Shown here: in pieces, positions 1 through 6,305 of the stretch | Layout: each line of letters opens with the position of its first letter | Position numbering within the stretch: position 1 is the first letter of the stretch | Assembly: GCA_030452365.1 (NCBI GenBank) | Contig: JAKDMK010000028.1 | Span: 1 to 13,019 of the forward strand | Length of the DNA stretch: 13,019 bases | Direction: 5' to 3' | DNA from: Nitrococcus sp. | GTDB lineage: Bacteria; Pseudomonadota; Gammaproteobacteria; Nitrococcales; Nitrococcaceae | Notes under the pieces: generated by a model | Database searches by the model: none | What the model was told of the DNA's origin: nothing | The model's input: only the letters and a program-made list of their open reading frames with translations | Position numbers and translations under genes: made by a program

Positions 1-9
1 TATGGAGAT

Positions 10-1005
10 CTAATCTTGGTTTAAGGCGTCTGGCGTAACAGAACAAGCCATCATTTCAGCGATTCTAGCCGGGGCCTCCGCCAGTATATTTCTATAGGGA
101 TTCGCGGGGAACTGTCCGACGTGCGATGCTGCAACACTCACGCGCAGCTCAATTTCGTGTTCCATATGGTGGATAATATCCTTCCCCATGCGCTGACACC
201 AGTCGTATAGCCCATGTTGTTGCTCGATGAGATGGCGTGGAGTGCTTAGCCCAGCTTTCTGGCAGAAAAAACTCAGTGCGGGCAGTAGCGCCGGCGGCGT
301 TTCCCTGCGCTCCTCTGGGCATCCCCATAGACTAGCAAACTCAGCGAGATCATCCGCGATTTGATAGGCTTCTCCGATTCGGGCCCCAAAGGCGTACGCA
401 AGAGTGCCTGTTTCGTGGGAGGCGCCGGCGGCAATGGCGCCAAGCTGACAGGCGGCCCCAAAGAGCGCTCCCGTCTTAAGATAGATAATACGCTCGTAAG
501 TAATTCGCTCGTGCCAAGCAAACTGGCCGGCATCGTCTATTGGCTTTGCCAGCCAGACGTGTTCCTGATAGGCGCCATTGGCCACCGTGGCAATGGCACG
601 CGTCACCGTGAATGCATCGTCATTACTTAGCTCCACCATCGACTGTATTGCGGTTGCAAACATAACATCCCCAAGAAGCACCGCTCGTCGCGGCCCTTCC
701 ACCGTCCAGGTCGCTGGACGCTTACGGCGCACCACATCATCATCTACGTAGTCATCGTGGATGAGCGAGGCGGCCTGAATGCATTCAATAGCCACCGCCC
801 TCGGCAAAGCATCCGCCATATGGCCGCCAAGCGCTTCGTTTACGAGGCAGACTAAGCCCCCGCGAATACGTTTACCATTTTGAATGATGTCCTGCACTGC
901 TTCAGCTTGCTGAGTACCGAGTGCGCGGAAAAGTCTTGGGATCTGTCTTGTTAGCTCCTTATCCAGATGGGTTCGGATTCCCGCCCAATACTCAACAAAT
1001 TCCAT
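10..1005 (-). CDS. Polyprenyl synthetase family protein (isoprenyl diphosphate synthase-like)
   Basis: 331 residues, normal length for a trans-isoprenyl diphosphate synthase, which condenses isopentenyl diphosphate with an allylic diphosphate. Visible family marks: GKRIR (44-48), the first Asp-rich motif DDYVD (84-88) followed by RRKRP (93-97), LGD (111-113), KTG (177-179) and a second Asp-rich region QIADDLAE (215-222). The first motif is intact. The second reads DDLAE rather than DDxxD, and the usual downstream GKxxGxD...TLP stretch is replaced by WGCPEERRETPPALLPAL. Small residues (Ala79, Ser80) lie five and four positions before the first motif, which in characterised enzymes tends to leave room for longer chains; the product cannot be assigned. 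The ATG has an AAGGTG ribosome site seven bases upstream and lies 19 bases after the membrane-protein gene, so the two are probably one transcript. Base composition is lower in G+C than the genes to the right. Family assignment is firm; product and cellular role are not. Confidence 0.88.
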   Translation of the reverse strand: MEFVEYWAGIRTHLDKELTRQIPRLFRALGTQQAEAVQDIIQNGKRIRGGLVCLVNEALGGHMADALPRAVAIECIQAASLIHDDYVDDDVVRRKRPATWTVEGPRRAVLLGDVMFATAIQSMVELSNDDAFTVTRAIATVANGAYQEHVWLAKPIDDAGQFAWHERITYERIIYLKTGALFGAACQLGAIAAGASHETGTLAYAFGARIGEAYQIADDLAEFASLWGCPEERRETPPALLPALSFFCQKAGLSTPRHLIEQQHGLYDWCQRMGKDIIHHMEHEIELRVSVAASHVGQFPANPYRNILAEAPARIAEMMACSVTPDALNQD

Positions 1006-1024
1006 ATGGCGACACCTTATTTAT

Positions 1025-1795
1025 TTAGGTCCATTCGCGCCAAATCGCCAGGCCCACCGCGAGCACAATGACGCCAACACTAATACTCTTTAGTATTTGC
1101 TCTAGAACCTCTATTTGTACGGTGTCGGTGTCAATCACGCCATCTGCATGGGCGCGCTTTAATGCTTTATATGGACGTGACGCCTTGATTTGGACTAGGC
1201 TCATAAAACCCATTGCAGCCGCAATCGCAAGGGCGGCTAGAGAGATCTCGTTGGTTTGCAGTATATATCCGCTAAGTACAGGCAAACTTCCCCAAGATAC
1301 GGCAAACCAAGCGTCGGTATGAAAACGGCCTTTGAACCACTCCAGATTATAAGCGAGCACAAAAAAACCCTCTGGAATAGCGATAATCCAAAGTAGCGGC
1401 GTATAGAATAACATATAGTAAATGCCTATAGCATAAGCCGCACTTAACGACAGCGTGGCAAGCACGCAAAGGTGCAGCACGGAAAAGGCGTCTCCCCAGG
1501 GTTTAGATTCTTTACTGCCAACGGCGTCTAGGGCATGGGCGCCGACACCTAAAGCCAGAAAATAAATTGCCAGGACGGCAAGCACTCGGTCGGCGTGTAT
1601 GTTAGGCGCCAGCATTGACCCAATCATCGTATAGGCTAGCACCATACCAGTGTAGGGAAGAAACAGCAGACCAACCAGCGCGCGAAAACCCGGTGGTCCG
1701 AAAGCCGGCACAAACCACTCGTTTGTGCGATCGCGTTTATTTGCCTGCCCCATTGCGTTCTCCGTAAGCATGTGCACCATGACCGGATCAGTCAT
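1025..1795 (-). CDS. Polytopic membrane protein, possibly distant UbiA-superfamily member
   Basis: 256 residues from the first ATG. An in-frame ATG at 1753 (residue 15) has a GGAG six bases upstream and is at least as likely as the start, giving 242 residues. The protein has about seven hydrophobic segments (roughly residues 38-63, 70-90, 105-125, 128-150, 165-182, 187-207 and 236-252). The loop after the second contains HALDAVGSKE, where UbiA prenyltransferases carry an Asn/Asp-rich motif. A later YNLEWFKGRFHTDAWFAVSWGSLP recalls the Y...K and Gly-rich part of UbiA proteins (shown only to the extent the pattern is visible). The canonical NDxxDxxxD is not present, so the UbiA link is inference. 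It precedes the polyprenyl-synthase gene by 19 bases on the same strand, which suggests a membrane step acting on an isoprenoid. A+T-rich codon use sets it apart: the 60 bases from 1381 hold only 23 G+C. The coding sequence is credible; the function is unknown. Confidence 0.75.
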   Translation of the reverse strand: MTDPVMVHMLTENAMGQANKRDRTNEWFVPAFGPPGFRALVGLLFLPYTGMVLAYTMIGSMLAPNIHADRVLAVLAIYFLALGVGAHALDAVGSKESKPWGDAFSVLHLCVLATLSLSAAYAIGIYYMLFYTPLLWIIAIPEGFFVLAYNLEWFKGRFHTDAWFAVSWGSLPVLSGYILQTNEISLAALAIAAAMGFMSLVQIKASRPYKALKRAHADGVIDTDTVQIEVLEQILKSISVGVIVLAVGLAIWREWT

Positions 1796-1802
1796 GGGCG
1801 CT

Positions 1803-1873
1803 GGGGTGTTCGCCTAGCATCGCCCTGACCGAATTGAGTTCGATATAGCGGTAATCTCAGCATTGAACACCCC
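1803..1873. repeat. Inverted repeat in the divergent intergenic region
   Basis: GGGGTGTTC (1803-1811) and GAACACCCC (1865-1873) are perfect 9-base inverted arms, 53 bases apart. Each is followed on the plus strand by a near-identical GCSTAGCAT (1812-1820 and 1874-1882). The region lies between the minus-strand membrane-protein gene and the plus-strand HDOD gene, where regulatory sites for either would sit. It could be a two-site operator looped by a dimeric regulator or a relic of a small insertion. No convincing promoter was found for either gene, so the role is open. Confidence 0.4.
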
Positions 1874-1950
1874 GCGTAGCATGCTGTCCTGCCGGGGAGG
1901 TGGCCTTTATACCGTGCCAGTTGGCCGACAAATCGGGCTTCATAGTCGCC

Positions 1951-3183
1951 ATGAAACCAGAAATAGAAGAACTACTGCGTGCCTGTCCGCAACTGCCGAC
2001 GCTCTCCGGTGTTGCGCTGCGCATTGTCAATATGGCCCGCGATCCGGAAATCAATATCGACCAGCTTGCGGCATTGATCGCGAAGGATCCGGCATTGACG
2101 GCGAAGATTATGCGCGCAGCCAATTCACCGCTGCTCAGACAGTCCAGGCGCACGGACAATCTGCGCCAGGCCGTGATGGTGCTCGGGCTGAACTCCACTG
2201 TTACGCTCGCCCTAAGCTTCTCGCTTGTCACCAATCTCAAAGGCAGTGAACCCCAACACCGGTATCTGGAACGCTTCTGGCGCAGATCCTTGCTCTCCGC
2301 CCTCGCCTGCAGAGAGCTTGGTCGGCAGTGCAAAGCCAGCGATTTGGAAGAGCTGTTCCTCACCGGGCTACTCCAGGACATTGGCGTACTCGTGCTGGCG
2401 TCGGCATTTGCGCAGCGCTATCCGGCCCTGCTTGACAATTTGCCGAGCCATGAGACGCTGATCGCGCAGGAGCGCGAACACTTCGGCACCGACCATGGTG
2501 AAGTCGGCGCCTGGATCATGCGCCAGTGGGAGCTGCCGGATTATCTGCCCCTTGCTACCACGGCCATCCATACCATACAGGCTCCGGATACACCCGAGCA
2601 CCTACGCACCTTCATCGCATGCGTCGGCGTCTCAGGCTACATCGCCGATATCTACCTGGATACTGATACCGAAAGTGCTACGGCCGCGGCCGCGAGCGAA
2701 CGCTGGCTCGTGCTCGACCGCGATGTGCTATCCGCCGTACTGCTCCACGTGGCGGACTCGCTGCCGGGAATTGAGGAGCTCTTTGAGATGCGGAATTTGT
2801 CGACCGGTCAGGCCGCCAGTATCACTGACGAGGCCCGTGAACTGCTGGTCATGGGATATTTGAAGTTGCTGCAACACGCCGCGGAGGCCACGCGCAGAGT
2901 CAGCGACCTCGAGCAAGTGGCCGCCCAGCTCCAAGAGACCGCCCGGCGCGATCCGTTGACCGGTGCCTATAACCGAGGCCATTTCGACAAGACCTTGGAT
3001 CAGGCGTTCGAGACCGCTACGCGGCACCAGCGACCGCTGAGCGTGGGCTTTCTGGATATCAGTGGGCACAGCCGCGCACATGGACGGCACGTGGATCAGA
3101 AACAAGCCGGAGGATCTGATTCGTGCCGCCGACCAGGCCCTATACCTGGCGAAGCGCCGCGGGCGCAATCGGGTCGAGATTAG
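1951..3183 (+). CDS. HDOD-domain signalling protein with truncated, frameshifted GGDEF domain
   Basis: 410 residues from the ATG at 1951; an in-frame GTG at 1900 would add 17 residues that do not look like family sequence. Residues about 8-215 form an HDOD domain: PQLPTLSGVALRIVNMA (13-29), IAKDPALTAKIMRAANSP (43-60) and LLQDIGVLVLA (140-150). As is usual for HDOD, the His-Asp metal pair of true HD hydrolases is missing (Gln142-Asp143). Proteins of this class are non-enzymatic scaffolds in signalling, motility and c-di-GMP control. A helical linker (about 300-332) leads into the start of a GGDEF diguanylate cyclase domain, RRDPLTGAYNRGHFDK (332-347), up to GFLDI (366-370). There the domain stops being recognisable: the metal-binding Asp region, the GGDEF motif and most of the fold are absent, and the last 40 residues are out-of-frame translation. 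Cyclase activity is therefore impossible; the HDOD part may still work. No clear ribosome site was seen. Confidence 0.85.
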   Translation: MKPEIEELLRACPQLPTLSGVALRIVNMARDPEINIDQLAALIAKDPALTAKIMRAANSPLLRQSRRTDNLRQAVMVLGLNSTVTLALSFSLVTNLKGSEPQHRYLERFWRRSLLSALACRELGRQCKASDLEELFLTGLLQDIGVLVLASAFAQRYPALLDNLPSHETLIAQEREHFGTDHGEVGAWIMRQWELPDYLPLATTAIHTIQAPDTPEHLRTFIACVGVSGYIADIYLDTDTESATAAAASERWLVLDRDVLSAVLLHVADSLPGIEELFEMRNLSTGQAASITDEARELLVMGYLKLLQHAAEATRRVSDLEQVAAQLQETARRDPLTGAYNRGHFDKTLDQAFETATRHQRPLSVGFLDISGHSRAHGRHVDQKQAGGSDSCRRPGPIPGEAPRAQSGRD

Positions 3184-3190
3184 CTCGTAG
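3059..3190 (+). pseudogene. Out-of-frame C-terminal tail of the GGDEF domain
   Basis: Read one base later than the HDOD frame, this stretch encodes SVGTAAHMDGTW, then PEDLIRAADQALYLAKRRG and RNRVEISS before a TAG at 3188-3190. That is the canonical end of a GGDEF domain (SxGvA ... edLlraADqALYxAKrxGRNrv). It follows directly after the in-frame GFLDI of the upstream half, the two meeting around GATATCAGTG (3055-3064). About 90 residues, including the GGDEF signature, are missing between the halves compared with the family, and the reading frame changes at the join. This marks an internal deletion of roughly 270-290 bases that is not a multiple of three. Confidence 0.8.
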
Positions 3191-3249
3191 TTTGGGATGA
3201 ACAACGTGAACCCGAACGTGTTCCTAGCCACAAGATGTTGGGGTTCGCA

Positions 3250-3429
3250 CCGCTTGCCCAGTGCACCGGCGAGGGGCACCAGCGCGGTGTCCACGCTGAT
3301 GACGAGATCGAGTTGCGAGATGACGACGGCGGTATCGCCGAAGTCGTTCAACTGCGCGCCCAGATCCTCGACGCTGACCGCGGCCGGCAGGCCGGCGAGC
3401 TCTGCGTGGCGGTCATTGTGCTCTCCTTC
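3250..3429 (-). pseudogene. Remnant of a TPR/GT9-like glycosyltransferase C-terminal region
   Basis: The minus strand encodes about 60 residues including AELAGLPAAV, DLGAQLNDFGDTAVVISQL and DLVISVDTALVPLAGALGKR. This matches by recall the nucleotide-sugar-binding end of TPR-containing/family 9-like glycosyltransferases (LxDFxDTAALIxxLDLVISVDTAVAHLAGALGKP). The conserved VAHLAGALG reads VPLAGALG, and the normal continuation (VWxLLP...WRW) is absent after GKR. The upstream part of the protein is missing: the toxin gene's stop is at 3446, only 17 bases away. No start codon or ribosome site serves the fragment, so it is a dead piece of a larger gene. Confidence 0.6.
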
Positions 3430-3445
3430 GCTCCAGCAAAGCCGC

Positions 3446-3787
3446 TTAACGCAGGAGCCGCTGACAGGCACTCTGAAGTCCAAGCAGGTCCAATAACACA
3501 TCCTCCAACTGCTCCCACCTCGCGGCCGGCATGCGGCCGACGACTTCTTGCAGCTTATTTGGCGGCAAGGATTGTAATCGGTGCGGCATGATCTCGGTTG
3601 CTGCTGACAGGCCCGTCTCCTCTGGCTCGAGGCGGATGCGCACCGGCCCCCCCAGCAGCGTGCCGGTACCAGGACAGACCAGCACCACGCTGCGCACATA
3701 GCGGTCGTTGCCGACGACTACGCCCGGGCGCAGTTTATCCGCAAAGAAACGCGCCCAAACGATATCACCAGCCTGATAACTCACCAC
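3446..3787 (-). CDS. MazF/PemK-family toxin (endoribonuclease-like)
   Basis: 113 residues, typical for MazF/PemK toxins, which are mRNA interferases. Visible marks: GDIVWARFF (7-15), RPGVVVGNDRYVRSVVLVCP (20-39) with the conserved Arg20, and EETGLSAATEIMPHRLQSLP (56-75), where Thr64 sits at the place of the catalytic Ser/Thr. The rest is a C-terminal helix region (about 80-108). The start is GTG at 3787 or the adjacent GTG at 3784; the latter overlaps the antitoxin stop as GTGA, so translation is almost certainly coupled to the antitoxin. The gene looks intact although the DNA on both sides is decayed. The family is well supported; toxicity and cleavage specificity cannot be read from sequence. 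Confidence 0.82.
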   Translation of the reverse strand: MVSYQAGDIVWARFFADKLRPGVVVGNDRYVRSVVLVCPGTGTLLGGPVRIRLEPEETGLSAATEIMPHRLQSLPPNKLQEVVGRMPAARWEQLEDVLLDLLGLQSACQRLLR

Positions 3788-4041
3788 GGATCCCCGGACG
3801 GATCGTTGCCACGCTCGCCATAGAATTCGGCCAGGTCCGGGTCTTCACGTTCGAGCTTCGCCAGGCGTTTGAGCTCGCGGTTCATCGCATCGGTATGCTG
3901 TGCCCGGGCGCGCCGCGCCAAGTACTCATCCAAGGCCTCGATCAGCACGGCGCTGCGCGATTTGTGGGCCTGTGCCGCATACTCGGTGAGGCGCTGACGC
4001 TTCTCGGGCGGCAGGCGTACCGTGATGGTGGGATCGGACAT
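3781..4041 (-). CDS. Ribbon-helix-helix antitoxin (CopG/Arc type)
   Basis: 86 residues from the ATG at 4041, which has a GGAGG six bases upstream; the upstream GTG at 4053 is part of that ribosome site and was rejected as start. The N-terminus TITVRLPPEKRQRLTEYA (5-22) followed by KSRSAVLIEALDEYLARRA is a ribbon-helix-helix DNA-binding fold: one beta strand, then two helices. The charged C-terminal tail (about residues 45-86, with many Arg, Glu and Asp, ending GDPW) would be the part that wraps the toxin. Its stop overlaps the toxin start by four to seven bases. As is usual for the class, it is expected to neutralise the toxin and repress its own promoter, which overlaps a palindrome just upstream. 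Confidence 0.82.
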   Translation of the reverse strand: MSDPTITVRLPPEKRQRLTEYAAQAHKSRSAVLIEALDEYLARRARAQHTDAMNRELKRLAKLEREDPDLAEFYGERGNDPSGDPW

Positions 4042-4071
4042 GACAGCCTCCACGTGTTACTCCGGGACGTT

Positions 4072-4089
4072 GTGTCACCATTGTAACAC
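4072..4089 (-). promoter_or_regulatory. Likely operator and -10 element of the toxin-antitoxin pair
   Basis: GTGTCACCATTGTAACAC is an 18-base imperfect palindrome (14 of 18 positions agree with its reverse complement), centred about 40 bases upstream of the antitoxin ATG. Read on the minus strand it contains TACAAT (4085-4080), one mismatch from the -10 consensus, so transcription would start near 4073. A third half-site, GTGTTAC (4054-4060), is a 7-base inverted partner of GTAACAC (4083-4089). Repeated half-sites over the -10 region are what autoregulating ribbon-helix-helix antitoxins use. No good -35 was found. Confidence 0.5.
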
Positions 4090-4142
4090 CGGCGTGGCTC
4101 ATCCACAGCCGGTTGGAAACCGCCAAACACCCCAACTTTGTC

Positions 4143-4168
4143 ATTGTCACCGCAGGGAGGGTGACAAT
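4143..4168 (-). terminator. Stem-loop after the beta-helix remnant (possible terminator)
   Basis: ATTGTCACC (4143-4151) and GGTGACAAT (4160-4168) form a perfect 9-base-pair stem with an 8-base loop. On the minus strand it begins 7 bases after the TAA (4178-4176) that ends the beta-helix remnant, the position of a transcription terminator. No T-run follows, so it would be a weak or non-canonical terminator. Alternatively, because its arms share TGTCACC with the toxin-antitoxin operator, it may be a further upstream binding site. Confidence 0.4.
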
Positions 4169-4175
4169 CTCAGGC

Positions 4176-4658
4176 TTACGGCACGCTGCCGTTGCTGGAC
4201 GTGAATTTGGGCCATCCGGGATGCGTGAGTAGATACGCAAAGTAACCGTTGGCCTCGAGGATGTTCAAGCCGTTTGCATGGGGACCGAACGGCTGGGCCC
4301 GATTGCCGTCCCCGGTGCACGAGGTCAATGGAAAGCAACGTCCAGGTGCCAACCAGGTCTTCGGCAGTCTGGCCGAGCGCGGCGCCGCCGCCCCGCGCGG
4401 CTGCGTTGCCGGAAATGGTGCTGTTGGCGACGCTCAGCATGCCAAAGTTGCGCACGCCACCGCCCTGGCCCTCGCCGACAGTGGCTGAGCCGCCGCAGAG
4501 TGTATCCCCGCTCGGTATTACGCCCCCCCTCGGATGGTGGCCTGCCGCAGGGTCAGGTCGCCGCTGCCGGCCACCGCCAGGATGCGGAACTCCGGCGTGC
4601 CCGCCGCGCTGCGAGCTCCCAGCGTCTCGCTATCTTGGCACTTGCCCAGCGGCCTGCT
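4176..4658 (-). pseudogene. Broken gene for a right-handed beta-helix surface protein
   Basis: Immediately after the leuA stop, and in the same frame, the minus strand encodes FRILAVAGSGDLTLRQATIR and then GGGVRNFGMLSVANSTISGN followed by AAARGGGAAL. This is the repeat style of secreted parallel beta-helix proteins (GGGixNxGxLxvxNSTiSGN). The frame stays coding-like to about SIDLV (near 4322). From there a different frame becomes strongly coding in character, with mostly G or C in third positions: TGDGNRAQPFGPHANGLNIL, then EANGYFAYLLTHPGWPK, ending SNGSVP at a TAA (4178-4176). A small indel near 4315-4330 would join the two. No start codon or signal peptide remains: the 5' part was lost, and the surviving body abuts leuA. 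The second piece may belong to the same gene; its family was not recognised. Confidence 0.6.
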
Positions 4659-6209
4659 TCAAGAAGCCGTGATCTGCGGATGAGTCCGCTGATCGGCCTG
4701 CCCCAGCTTGTTGAGCGCGTTGATGTAAGCCTTCGCCGAGGCAACGACGATATCCGTATCCGAGCCCTGGCCGTTGACGATCCGCCCGCCCTTGTCGAGC
4801 CGCACGGTCACCTCCCCCTGAGCATCGCTGCCAGTGGTAATGTTGTTCACCGAGTACAGCAACAGCTCGGTGCCGCTTTTGACGATGCTGTCGATTGCCT
4901 TGAAAGCGGCGTCCACGGGGCCATCCCCGGTCGAGCTGGCCTTGCGCTCCTCATCATCTAACACAAGCGTAATCTCCGCCAGCGGGCGCTCCCCTGTTTC
5001 CGAGCACCAGCGGAAGGAAACGAGCCGCACACGCTCGTTCACCAAGGCAGCCGTTGCCTCGCTCACAAGCGCTTGCAGGTCTTCGTCGAATATCTCGTGC
5101 TTTTTATCGGCAAGCTCCTTGAAACGGGCGAAGGCCTCATTGAGCTGCGCCTCGCTAGCAAAACCAATCCCCAGTGCTTGGCAGCGCGTGCGCAAGGCGT
5201 TACGACCGCTGTGCTTGCCCAGTACCATGCGGTTCATCCCCCAGCCCACGTCCTCGGCACGCATGATCTCGTAGGTCTCGCGCATCTTGAGCACGCCATC
5301 CTGGTGGATACCCGACTCATGGGCGAAGGCATTGGCGCCGACGATTGCCTTGTTGGGCTGCACCGCGAAGCCGGTGATATTGGCTACCAGCTTGGAGGTC
5401 GGGACAATCTCACGGGTATTGATTGCGGTATCGCAGGGAAAATAATCCTGGCGTGTGCGCACCGCCATTACCAGCTCCTCCAGGGCCGCATTGCCCGCTC
5501 GCTCGCCCAGCCCATTGATCGTGCACTCAATCTGCCGGGCTCCGCCCATGACAGCCGCGAGCGAGTTCGCCACTGCCAAGCCAAGATCGTTGTGGCAGTG
5601 CACGGACCAGACGGCCCGATCCGAGTTGGCCACGCGCTCACGCAAATAGGCAACCAGCGCCCCGAATTGCTCAGGCACGCTGTAGCCTACGGTATCGGGT
5701 ATATTGACCGTCGTGGCACCGGCCTTGATCACCGCCTCCAGCACACGGCAAAGGAAATCCGGCTCCGAGCGGCCGGCGTCCTCGGGCGAGAATTCGATGT
5801 CATCACAATAGCGCCGGGCGTGCCGAACTGCCCAAACCGCTTGCTCCAGCACGGCGTCGGGCTGCATTTTAAGCTTCATCTGCATATGGATCGGCGAGGT
5901 CGCGAGAAAGGTGTGAATACGCCCCGCCGCGGCCGGTTTGATCGCTGCAGCGGCGCGGTCGATATCGGCCTCGCGCGCCCTGGCGAGTCCGCAAACCCGA
6001 CTTTCGCGAATGAGCTCCGCCACCGCTCGCACGGCCTCGTAATCACCCGTGCTCGCGGCCGGGAATCCGGCTTCGATCACATCGACCCGCATCCGCTCCA
6101 GCGCTTTGGCGATACGAAGCTTCTCTTCTTTGGTCATGGAAGCCCCTGGGCTTTGTTCGCCATCGCGCAGGGTGGTATCAAACACTAGAAGACGTTCGGG
6201 CTGGTTCAT
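4659..6209 (-). CDS. leuA: 2-isopropylmalate synthase
   Basis: 516 residues, normal length. It catalyses the first committed step of leucine synthesis: acetyl-CoA plus 2-oxoisovalerate gives 2-isopropylmalate. N-terminal TIM-barrel marks: [16 protein letters not shown] (11-26, with Arg15 and the metal ligand Asp16), VIEAGFP (44-50), [15 protein letters not shown] (169-183), [15 protein letters not shown] (202-216, metal ligands His204 and His206) and [10 protein letters not shown] (231-240). The C-terminal leucine-sensing domain is complete, including [20 protein letters not shown] and [20 protein letters not shown], so feedback inhibition by leucine is expected. The ATG has a TGGAG about eight bases upstream. 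It is the last gene of the ilvH-ilvC-pssA-leuA series, 96 bases after pssA. Its stop is followed at once by the beta-helix remnant, with no terminator seen between. leuB, leuC and leuD are not in the window. Confidence 0.97.
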   Translation of the reverse strand: MNQPERLLVFDTTLRDGEQSPGASMTKEEKLRIAKALERMRVDVIEAGFPAASTGDYEAVRAVAELIRESRVCGLARAREADIDRAAAAIKPAAAGRIHTFLATSPIHMQMKLKMQPDAVLEQAVWAVRHARRYCDDIEFSPEDAGRSEPDFLCRVLEAVIKAGATTVNIPDTVGYSVPEQFGALVAYLRERVANSDRAVWSVHCHNDLGLAVANSLAAVMGGARQIECTINGLGERAGNAALEELVMAVRTRQDYFPCDTAINTREIVPTSKLVANITGFAVQPNKAIVGANAFAHESGIHQDGVLKMRETYEIMRAEDVGWGMNRMVLGKHSGRNALRTRCQALGIGFASEAQLNEAFARFKELADKKHEIFDEDLQALVSEATAALVNERVRLVSFRWCSETGERPLAEITLVLDDEERKASSTGDGPVDAAFKAIDSIVKSGTELLLYSVNNITTGSDAQGEVTVRLDKGGRIVNGQGSDTDIVVASAKAYINALNKLGQADQRTHPQITAS

Positions 6210-6305
6210 GCTTGCGCTCCACTATTATCCCACGAAAGCCGCGGCGCCACCGGCAGACTCATGCAAGCCCGACTGGGTACGGGTCGGTAACTGTCCAGCG
6301 CGCGT

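Noticed and set aside
1900..1950. GTG start at 1900 for the HDOD protein with GGGGAGG just before it
   Set aside because: The purine-rich stretch runs directly into the GTG, leaving no spacing for a ribosome site. The 17 added residues are not HDOD-like, and MKPEIEELL is the natural family start.
2728..3699. A 323-codon minus-strand open frame spanning the HDOD gene end, the glycosyltransferase fragment and the toxin gene
   Set aside because: It is antisense to the HDOD coding region and overlaps the toxin in another frame. Only its middle (3250-3429) has recognisable protein sequence, which is reported as a remnant.
5073..6188. A 371-codon plus-strand open frame opposite leuA
   Set aside because: A typical antisense shadow of a GC-rich conserved gene. 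No family resemblance, and leuA on the other strand is beyond doubt.
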